5,193 bases of DNA from an uncultured Flavobacteriales bacterium (GTDB lineage: Bacteria > Bacteroidota > Bacteroidia > Flavobacteriales > Vicingaceae): positions 1 to 5,193 of the forward strand of contig CAMPHX010000131.1 of NCBI GenBank assembly GCA_946886085.1, written 5' to 3'. Of this stretch, positions 1-5,193 are shown piece after piece. The notes under the pieces were generated by a model that was given only the letters and a program-made list of their open reading frames with translations, did no database searches and was not told the DNA's origin. The stretch's first letter is position 1. Every line of letters starts with the position of its first letter. Made by a program: the position numbers and the translations under genes.

Positions 1-796
1 ATGATATACTATCAGCATCTTGAATCGCTGGAAATTTTTCACGGTAATGCTTCATCTCATCATAATTTAAGGTAATGGTTTCTATATTTTCTTGATGAGA
101 TTGGGTGTTACTTAGTTTTTCTCCTTTGGGATGAATGATAGCCGAACCGCCTGAATAAGCGATGTTGTTACCATCTTCACCAATTCTATTTACACCAACA
201 ACATAACACTGATTTTCTATGGCACGAGCTTCTAATAATTTTTCCCAATGTGAAACTCTAGGTTCAGGCCAGTTGGCAACATAAATTAAACAATCGAAAA
301 CCGACTCATTCGTTTTTTTATCGAAATGAATGTTTCTACTCCACGCAGGAAACCTCAAATCGTAGCATATCATCGGACAAATTTTCCAACCTTTAAATTC
401 AATTATTAACCTTGTTTTGCCGGGAGAAAAATAATTGTTTTCTCCAGCCATTCGGAATAAATGGCGTTTGTCGTAATGCTTAATTTCTCCATCAGGGAAA
501 ACCCATAACAAACGATTATAATAATTACCATTTTCTTGAATAATTAAACTACCTGTTAGAGCTACTTCCTGTTGTTTGGCTTGATCTTGCATCCAACGTA
601 TTGTTTCTCCATCCATTTTTTCAGCAAATTGCTCTGAGTGCATGGTAAATCCAGTAGTAAACATTTCCGGAAGTACTACAACATCGGCTTGTTGCTTTTT
701 AGCTTCAGCAATTTTTTGGGTAAACATGGCTAAATTTTGGGATCTATTTTCCCAAAACAAAGGTGTTTGTATAATGCTTATGTTGAGGTTATTCAT
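1..796 (-). CDS. yafV: Omega-amidase (2-oxoglutaramate amidase), nitrilase superfamily, YafV/Nit2 type; 3' end cut by window edge
   Basis: Cytoplasmic carbon-nitrogen hydrolase predicted to convert 2-oxoglutaramate (and 2-oxosuccinamate) to 2-oxoglutarate (oxaloacetate) and ammonia. The reverse strand is open for 265 codons from the ATG at 796-794. The nitrilase catalytic triad is visible: Glu44 in LPEMFTTGF, Lys110 in YDKRHLF and Cys144 in CYDLRFP. An extra conserved Glu119 lies in FRMAGE. The blocks ANWPEPR (174-180) and LEARAIENQ (188-196) are typical of the YafV branch rather than of nitrilases or N-carbamoyl hydrolases. The last visible residues, YREKFPAIQDAD, match the family's C-terminus, and since YafV proteins are about 256 residues only a few residues should be missing. 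The start overlaps the preceding frame's stop as ATGA and is preceded by purine-rich GGAAGAAAG, suggesting translational coupling. A YbdL-type transaminase lies upstream in the same direction, which supports the omega-amidase assignment. Exact substrate preference is inferred. Confidence 0.92.
   Translation of the reverse strand, partial: MNNLNISIIQTPLFWENRSQNLAMFTQKIAEAKKQQADVVVLPEMFTTGFTMHSEQFAEKMDGETIRWMQDQAKQQEVALTGSLIIQENGNYYNRLLWVFPDGEIKHYDKRHLFRMAGENNYFSPGKTRLIIEFKGWKICPMICYDLRFPAWSRNIHFDKKTNESVFDCLIYVANWPEPRVSHWEKLLEARAIENQCYVVGVNRIGEDGNNIAYSGGSAIIHPKGEKLSNTQSHQENIETITLNYDEMKHYREKFPAIQDADSIS
793..796 (-). other. ATGA stop/start overlap coupling the PD40 gene tail to the omega-amidase
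   Basis: On the minus strand the four bases read ATGA. TGA (795-793) ends the second reading frame of the PD40 protein, and ATG (796-794) starts the omega-amidase. Such overlaps are a classic arrangement for translational coupling. It implies that ribosomes once reached, or still reach, this point in the PD40 protein's second frame, which would require the frame change upstream to be absent or bypassed. Confidence 0.85.
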
Positions 797-1119
797 CTTT
801 CTTCCACATAAAATAAATCGTCAAATGGCGAATTTATTGGTGCTCCCAAATTTACGGGTGTTGACCAAGAATTTGTTTTATCATCCCAAGAACTTTTAAA
901 CACATCGTACCCACCCATGCTTCCATGAGCTGTGGAGCTAAAATATATTGTTCTGCCATCTTCACTTAAAAAAGGATAATCTTCATCTCCTATAGTATTG
1001 ATGGTTTCTCCAATATTTATCGGTGTTGTCCATGTATTATTGGGCAGTTTTTTTACTAAATAAATGTCTTTTCCATGGTCTTTATTATCACCATAACTTG
1101 CTGGTATGAAAATTATCCG
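793..1119 (-). pseudogene. Out-of-frame C-terminal part of the PD40/TPR protein (108 codons)
   Basis: Reading from CGG at 1119-1117 to TGA at 795-793 gives 108 residues with no internal stop. They are clearly PD40 (WD40-like) repeat sequence: a GKDIYLVKK strand, then INTIGDEDYPFLSEDGRTIYF, SMGGYDVFKS, and INSPFDDLFYVEER at the end. The stretch GETINT to DDLFYV matches residues 447-515 of the large protein upstream without gaps, about 36 of 69 identical by hand count. It therefore belongs to the second structural unit of that protein but is offset by one base, and in this frame a TAA sits just before CGG. No start codon or ribosome site suggests independent translation. It could be the tail of a disrupted gene or the result of a sequencing indel. 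The coding quality and the ATGA junction with the next gene argue that the break is recent or artefactual. Confidence 0.88.
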
Positions 1120-2053
1120 TTTTTACACTTTTCTTTTCAAGCACTTCAACTGGTTTGGGGTTGTTTATGATGTTTTTCCCAAATTTGCTCAATACAATTT
1201 CATTTTCAATATCTCTTTCTGCTAACTCATTTTCCGGAGCTAAAGATTTGTATTTTTCATAAGCAACAACAGCTCTTTCAAATCGGTAGGCTAAGTGGTT
1301 GGTTTTTCCTAACATATAAAACACATCGTAAGGGATAGCTTTATCTGTTGCAGCAAGTTCTAAATAGTTTAAAATCTTCTCATACTCTTTCGAAATATAA
1401 AAAAGACTTTTGCCGTACATATAGGCTTGTTTTTCTGTTAAATCAATTAACGGAGCTACTTTCTCGAAAGCCTGAGCTGCTTTTAAATATTGTTTATTGG
1501 TGTAAAATTGTTGAGCATCTTTTATCAGTTGCTTTTGTTCTGCCGAAAGCACTTTTATTTTATTGTCTGATTTATGTTGATGTTGGGATTGGTTATTTTC
1601 CAGCACATCAAAATCTTTTTTAGTGAGTTGGTAAGTAGGTGCATTTTCAGCTTCTTCTTGAGTGAAAAAATTATCTACATTTAGTATTTCAAATCTGCCT
1701 TCTTTTTTTAAACGGATATTTTGCCTCAACGGAAAAGACTCCTTTTGAAAAGGAATAGTTACAAAAGCAGTATGCTCTCTATAATCAAAGTTAGTAATAA
1801 TGTTAAATTCATATTTTACTCCTGGAATTAAAGCCATTAGGTAATTTCCGTTGTTACTATTGGTATTGTAAATTCCCGCTATTTCTTGATTATTGGTGTT
1901 GTAAACGGTAATGGTCGCTTCAAAATCAGGAATAGAATCTTGTGTCATAAAATGACCTTTAATAATAGTAAGGGTTAAAGGTGGTTTGGGCATTTTTATT
2001 TTATATAATTCATGGTTTTCAGAAACATTTCTTCTGTTGGAAATAAAATAAGC
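796..2053 (-). repeat. Protein-level tandem unit 2 of the PD40 gene (residues 523-833 plus out-of-frame tail)
   Basis: This is the second round of the same domain order, beginning AYFISNR at residue 523. The shared TPR motif IPYDV sits at 297-301 in unit 1 and 762-766 here. The final PD40 block GETINT to DDLFYV is present only if the frameshift is corrected. The unit ends just before the position where unit 1 continues into its next YFISNR strand, so the two units are cut at the same point of the repeat. Confidence 0.78.
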
Positions 2054-3619
2054 TTCTTCGCCATTTTCAGCAGGAACAAACATAAAATCATCGTAAGGAG
2101 AATTGATAGGGTAGCCCATATTAAGAGGTTTTCCCCAAGGTTCGGTAATTTCGTTTCTGGTAGATTTAAAAATATCGAAACCTCCCATACTGTTATGTCC
2201 TTCAGAAGCGAAATAAAGTGTTTTACCATCGGGAGTTACATAAGCGTAATCTTCGTTATATGGGGTATTAATATGCTCTCCTAAAGTTTTTGGGATGCTC
2301 CATTTATCTCCACCAATTAAAAAGTTTACAAATAAATCTTTGCCATTACTTTCTGTTAAGCCATAACTTGTTTGAATCATTTCATTTTGAACAGTTTTAA
2401 ACATCCAAAGTTGTTCTTTCTTTTTTTCGTCAATAGGTGAAATGAAAAAAGCTGTCTTTTCCAATAAATTATCTTTATTAATTTCTTCAGGAAAAACTTT
2501 ATTTAGTTTGGAAATGTTGGTAGTTGTTTTGGAAATAATTTCCATATCATACTGTTCTTGCACTATAATTTTCCCATTATTACAAAACTCCGACAACCTA
2601 TCTATATTAAGTGTTTGAAGTTCTTTTGGAGCAGCTTTTTCTTTAAATTTTTTAAAGGCAATTTCTGCTCTGGCAAAATCTGCCCATGAATGGTAAATTA
2701 TTCCTAAGTAGTAGTGGACATCGTAAGGAATGTTATTACCATTTAATGCTCGCTGAAGAAATGGAAGTGCTTTAAGTTTATTATGTTCCAAATGAAAAGT
2801 ACTAACGCCCATTTTATAATTGATTAAAGTATCGTTTAAATCATAAGCTAATAACTCACGATAAAGTTGTTCGGCTGTTTTGTAATCTTTCTTTTGGAAC
2901 GCCTTTTCAGCTAATTCCGGTTTTTTATTTTCTAACTCAGCTTGTTTTTTAAGGGCTTCATCAATGTTTTCAAACTGAAGTTCTTTAATTTCTCTTCTAC
3001 CTAGTTCTTCTGCATCAAAAACTGCTGATTCATAAAGTTCTATACGTTCTTTTTTATCAAGATTTTCATCATAAACAGTAAGTAAAAATAGTGTCGGTTC
3101 TTTTTCTTCCACTATCCAAGTGTTTAAACTGTGCTTTATAGGTTCTTTATCTATTTCTAAAGTAATTTTTTGTCTGGAAATATCATCTACTATGTTGGTG
3201 CTGGCATAGGCAGGGATTTCAACTGTTTTTTTTATTGGAGCGTAACCATAAGAGTTAATTACAAATTCGTATTTCACGTTTGGGATAAGAATTACCAAAT
3301 AGTTTCCGGTTGTAGGATTGGTTTTATAAACGCCCACTAGTTCGTCTGTAGAGATATTATAAACAGAAATTTCTGCTTTTCTCATGTGTGGATAACCTTT
3401 TATTTCAAAGTTTCCTTTAATTATTGTTGATGAAATGCCACTTTGGTTGGTACGTGCTTTATACATACTAAAAGCACCATCATCAGTATCTCGGTTAGAG
3501 ATGAAATAATAAATTTGCTGATTGCTTTTAGTGGTATCTGTTGGGGTAGTAGCACTGATGTTAGTTGTTACTCCAAGGTAAAAAGTAATGAATAAACTTA
3601 TTTTAAAAAATAATTGCAT
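1088..3619 (-). CDS. Exported two-unit CRD-TPR-PD40 repeat protein, first frame (843 aa), truncated by frameshift
   Basis: Predicted secreted or periplasmic/outer-membrane-associated scaffold protein; the precise function is unknown. The N-terminus (MQLFFKISLFITFYLG, about 1-23, cleavage near ISA) is a signal peptide with no lipobox cysteine. Domain order: a lone PD40-like strand YFISNR (38-43); a carboxypeptidase-regulatory-like beta domain (65-155); a charged, probably helical linker (185-232); TPR helices (235-335); PD40 repeats (about 388-540, with PDGKTLYF and SMGGFDIFKS). A second round follows: regulatory-like domain (551-640), TPRs (695-800), and the start of a second PD40 block that is lost at the frameshift after Lys833. 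Bacteroidota proteins of this make-up include type IX secretion and gliding accessory factors such as PorE, but those carry an OmpA-like peptidoglycan-binding end that is absent here, so I do not assign that role. The gene starts 67 bases after the aminotransferase stop, in the same direction. With the frame restored it would be 941 residues and overlap the omega-amidase start. Confidence 0.85.
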   Translation of the reverse strand: MQLFFKISLFITFYLGVTTNISATTPTDTTKSNQQIYYFISNRDTDDGAFSMYKARTNQSGISSTIIKGNFEIKGYPHMRKAEISVYNISTDELVGVYKTNPTTGNYLVILIPNVKYEFVINSYGYAPIKKTVEIPAYASTNIVDDISRQKITLEIDKEPIKHSLNTWIVEEKEPTLFLLTVYDENLDKKERIELYESAVFDAEELGRREIKELQFENIDEALKKQAELENKKPELAEKAFQKKDYKTAEQLYRELLAYDLNDTLINYKMGVSTFHLEHNKLKALPFLQRALNGNNIPYDVHYYLGIIYHSWADFARAEIAFKKFKEKAAPKELQTLNIDRLSEFCNNGKIIVQEQYDMEIISKTTTNISKLNKVFPEEINKDNLLEKTAFFISPIDEKKKEQLWMFKTVQNEMIQTSYGLTESNGKDLFVNFLIGGDKWSIPKTLGEHINTPYNEDYAYVTPDGKTLYFASEGHNSMGGFDIFKSTRNEITEPWGKPLNMGYPINSPYDDFMFVPAENGEEAYFISNRRNVSENHELYKIKMPKPPLTLTIIKGHFMTQDSIPDFEATITVYNTNNQEIAGIYNTNSNNGNYLMALIPGVKYEFNIITNFDYREHTAFVTIPFQKESFPLRQNIRLKKEGRFEILNVDNFFTQEEAENAPTYQLTKKDFDVLENNQSQHQHKSDNKIKVLSAEQKQLIKDAQQFYTNKQYLKAAQAFEKVAPLIDLTEKQAYMYGKSLFYISKEYEKILNYLELAATDKAIPYDVFYMLGKTNHLAYRFERAVVAYEKYKSLAPENELAERDIENEIVLSKFGKNIINNPKPVEVLEKKSVKTDNFHTSKLW
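1120..1124 (-). other. Probable frameshift position in a five-A run
   Basis: On the minus strand the first frame reads GTA AAA ACG GAT here and ends at TGA 1090-1088, only ten codons after Lys833. Removing one base from the A run gives GTA AAA CGG ATA ATT TTC, joining Lys833 to the 108-codon tail and giving a 941-residue product that ends at 793. A run of five A is a common place for a sequencing or replication slip. The exact base cannot be fixed from one sequence, since any single-base loss between about 1095 and 1130 that avoids the TAA would also restore the frame. Confidence 0.75.
2054..3511 (-). repeat. Protein-level tandem unit 1 of the PD40 gene (residues 37-522)
   Basis: This segment encodes one complete round of YFISNR strand, regulatory-like domain, TPRs and PD40 repeats. 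Residues 38-119 align to 524-605 of unit 2 with a constant offset of 486 and about 36 of 82 identities by hand count, including YFISNR, TIIKG, GNYL and VKYEF. The DNA itself has diverged, so this is an old duplication visible at protein level. Compared with unit 2 it has about 21 extra residues between the regulatory domain and the TPRs, and about 42 extra between the TPRs and the last PD40 block. Confidence 0.8.
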
Positions 3620-3686
3620 TTCCGAATTTTAGAACCCGAAAAGTAATAATAATTAGATAGTTATAAAAAGCTTACGCTTAAGAGTT

Positions 3687-4847
3687 TTAAACAATTTTGT
3701 TCATTATTTCAGCAGCTTTTTCAAGGGTGGTTTCATTTTTGGCAAAACAAAACCGTAAGATTTTTTCATCTACATGTTGGTTATAAAAAACGGAGATAGG
3801 AATTGCCGCTAATTTATACTCCATAGTAAGTCTTACGGCAAAATCGGTATCTTTTTCATCCGAAATATTTTTATAGCTTAATAACTGAAAATAAGTTCCT
3901 TTTGAAGGTATTATTTCAAATTTAGAATTTCGTATTACAGAAGTAAAGAAATCTCTTTTTTGTTGATAAAAAGCACTTAGGGATAAGTAATTACTTTCAT
4001 TTTTAAGGTATTCTGCCAAGGCATACTGTGCAGGAGTATTTACCGAGAAAACAACATATTGATGTACTTTTCTAAATTCGCTCATTAATGCTTCCGGAGC
4101 AATGCAGTAACCCATTTTCCAACCGGTATTATGAAAAGTTTTTCCGAAAGAAGAAACAATAAATGCACGCTCTGCCAACTTTGGAAACATAGATGCACTG
4201 TAATGTTTGTTTTCATCAAAAATAATGTGTTCATACACTTCATCACTCAACACTATGATATCGGTATTGGCAATAAGTTTTTCTAAGGCTAAAAAATCAT
4301 CTTTAGAAAACACCGTTGCTGTTGGGTTGTGAGGCGTATTAATAATAATCATTTTTGTTTTAGGATTGATTAGTTTCCTAACATGGGTCCAATCTATTTT
4401 ATAGTCGGGAGCACGCATTTGAACAATTACCGATTTTCCTCCATTGAGTTCTATGGCTGGTTCATAACAATCGTAAGCGGGTGTAAAAATAATTACTTCA
4501 TCATCTTCATGAACAACAGCCGTAATAGCAGTATAAATGGCTTGTGTTGCTCCAGCTGTTACGGTAATTTCTGTTTCAGGATGATAAATAGCTCCATAAA
4601 GCTGTTCTGTTTTTGTGGCAATTCTTTCTCTCAATTCCATTAGACCTGGCATAGGAGCATATTGGTTATGACCATTTTTCATGGCTGTTCTTACCAAATC
4701 GTGTAACACTTCATCGCTACCAAAATCAGGGAAACCTTGAGATAAATTGATAGCATTATGCTCTTGAGCTAATCTGCTCATTATAGTAAAAATAGTAGTG
4801 CCAACCTTTGGCAATTTTGATTTTATAAGTCCTGGGTACTCGGGCAT
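3687..4847 (-). CDS. ybdL: Methionine/glutamine-type aminotransferase (YbdL family, PLP fold type I)
   Basis: Cytoplasmic PLP enzyme predicted to transfer amino groups between methionine, aromatic amino acids or glutamine and their keto acids, including re-amination of 4-methylthio-2-oxobutyrate. The protein is 386 residues, the usual length of YbdL. Hallmarks in order: KLPKVGTTIFTIMS (11-24), NLSQGFPDF (34-42), NQYAPMPG (61-68), the phosphate-binding TAGATQA (97-103), NTPHNPTATV (170-179, Asn174), SDEVYEH (201-207, with Asp202 for the pyridine nitrogen and Tyr205), SSFGKTFHNTGWKMGY (232-247) with Lys236 as the Schiff-base lysine, KVHQYVVFSVNTPAQ (260-274), and LRFCFAK with Arg366 for the substrate carboxylate. 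KVHQY and CFAK point to YbdL rather than aspartate aminotransferase proper. The ATG at 4847-4845 fits the family's N-terminus; no Shine-Dalgarno sequence is apparent. It lies 25 bases after the helicase stop, and a YafV-type omega-amidase lies downstream, making a glutamine transaminase-omega-amidase pair. Confidence 0.95.
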   Translation of the reverse strand: MPEYPGLIKSKLPKVGTTIFTIMSRLAQEHNAINLSQGFPDFGSDEVLHDLVRTAMKNGHNQYAPMPGLMELRERIATKTEQLYGAIYHPETEITVTAGATQAIYTAITAVVHEDDEVIIFTPAYDCYEPAIELNGGKSVIVQMRAPDYKIDWTHVRKLINPKTKMIIINTPHNPTATVFSKDDFLALEKLIANTDIIVLSDEVYEHIIFDENKHYSASMFPKLAERAFIVSSFGKTFHNTGWKMGYCIAPEALMSEFRKVHQYVVFSVNTPAQYALAEYLKNESNYLSLSAFYQQKRDFFTSVIRNSKFEIIPSKGTYFQLLSYKNISDEKDTDFAVRLTMEYKLAAIPISVFYNQHVDEKILRFCFAKNETTLEKAAEIMNKIV

Positions 4848-4872
4848 AAATTCAGTTTTTTATTAATCGAAG

Positions 4873-5193
4873 TTACGATTTTTGCTTTTTTCTAAAGTGG
4901 TGATTCTTTTTGTTTTGAAATGGTTTTTTAGGTATTATCTTATATTCCGGTCCGGCTTCAAAACCTTCCGGGAGAGGTAGTTTTTTCACTTCTTTGTCAA
5001 TGAGTTTTTCAATTTTAGAGAAATTATAAACATCATCGGCATTAATAAAAGTAATGGCTAATCCTGTTCCGTTGTCGCCTCTAGCGGTTCGTCCAATTCT
5101 GTGTACATAATCTTCGGCATCCGAAGGAATATCGTAATTCAATACAATGTCAATTCCTTTAATATCTATCCCTCTTGATAGGATATCTGTGGC
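4873..5193 (-). CDS. DEAD-box RNA helicase, C-terminal fragment (5' part outside window)
   Basis: The reverse strand is open from the window edge (first codon GCC at 5193-5191) to TAA at 4875-4873, giving 106 residues of a longer protein. It begins inside helicase motif V ([10 protein letters not shown]), followed by motif VI (HRIGRTARG), both from the second RecA-like domain of superfamily 2 DEAD-box helicases. A short basic tail rich in Lys, Asn and His follows ([19 protein letters not shown]), typical of RNA-binding extensions in RhlE-like members. These enzymes unwind short RNA duplexes with ATP in ribosome assembly or RNA turnover. There is no real start inside the window, and the TTG at about 5142 is internal. 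Which DEAD-box subgroup this is cannot be settled without the N-terminal two thirds. The gene is followed after 25 bases by the aminotransferase, so the two may share a transcript. Confidence 0.93.
   Translation of the reverse strand, partial: ATDILSRGIDIKGIDIVLNYDIPSDAEDYVHRIGRTARGDNGTGLAITFINADDVYNFSKIEKLIDKEVKKLPLPEGFEAGPEYKIIPKKPFQNKKNHHFRKKQKS

Noticed and set aside
642..899. Plus-strand open frame of 85 codons
   Set aside because: It lies antisense across the omega-amidase start and the PD40 tail, has no recognisable motif, and both antisense partners are clearly coding.
1115..1130. Programmed ribosomal frameshift at the A-run
   Set aside because: The needed shift is +1, there is no -1 slippery heptamer, the run of five A is short for transcriptional slippage, and no strong downstream structure is evident.
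1348..1623. Plus-strand open frame of 91 codons
   Set aside because: It is antisense to the second TPR block of the PD40 protein; hydrophobic look only, no domain or start signal.
1996..2284. Overlapping open frames on both strands (minus 1996-2229, plus 2012-2284)
   Set aside because: Both are shadows of the in-frame PD40 repeats with conserved SMGGFDIFKS and INSPYDD motifs; neither encodes a known domain.
3638..3645. TACTTTTC on the minus strand, resembling the Bacteroidota -7 element TAnnTTTG, upstream of the PD40 gene
   Set aside because: The last base does not match and no TTG is found at the expected -33 spacing, so a promoter in the 67-base gap at 3620-3686 is not supported.
3665..3679. 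Small hairpin AAGC-GTAA-GCTT on the minus strand followed by a short T run, just after the aminotransferase stop
   Set aside because: The stem is only 4 bp and AT-rich and the T tract overlaps the stem; too weak to call a terminator, although the GNRA-like loop is suggestive.
4383..4643. Plus-strand open frame of 86 codons
   Set aside because: It is antisense to the conserved core of the YbdL-type aminotransferase and is cysteine- and serine-rich, low-complexity shadow sequence.

Overview
The window is a compact, AT-rich stretch in which every supported gene lies on the minus strand, so transcription runs from high to low coordinates. It most likely comes from a member of the Bacteroidota. 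The signs are a large exported protein built from carboxypeptidase-regulatory-like, TPR and PD40 (WD40-like) domains, a type common in that phylum, plus low GC and start codons in AT-rich contexts without clear Shine-Dalgarno sequences.

Layout in transcription order: (1) 5193-4873, the C-terminal end of a DEAD-box RNA helicase with motifs V and VI, running off the window edge. (2) 4847-3687, a complete PLP-dependent aminotransferase of the YbdL (methionine/glutamine transaminase) type, 25 bases after the helicase stop. (3) 3619-793, a secreted two-unit CRD-TPR-PD40 protein, broken by a one-base frame change near a five-A run at 1120-1124. The first frame stops at 1088 after 843 residues. The last 108 residues continue in another frame down to a stop at 793-795. 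(4) 796-1, a nitrilase-superfamily omega-amidase of the YafV/Nit2 type whose ATG overlaps that second-frame stop as ATGA. It is missing only its last few residues.

Functionally, the aminotransferase and the omega-amidase form a recognised pair. The transaminase uses glutamine as amino donor to re-aminate 4-methylthio-2-oxobutyrate or aromatic keto acids. This yields 2-oxoglutaramate, which the omega-amidase hydrolyses to 2-oxoglutarate and ammonia, making the exchange irreversible. The large PD40 protein between them has no obvious role in that chemistry, although its reading frame is directly coupled to the omega-amidase.

The points most worth a second look are the frameshift with an otherwise intact downstream frame, the near-perfect tandem architecture of the PD40 protein (with a propeller strand apparently split between its two ends), and the lack of the OmpA-like anchor often seen in such proteins. 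I found no RNA gene, mobile element, CRISPR array or convincing promoter. I do not see evidence here of a wholly new system.
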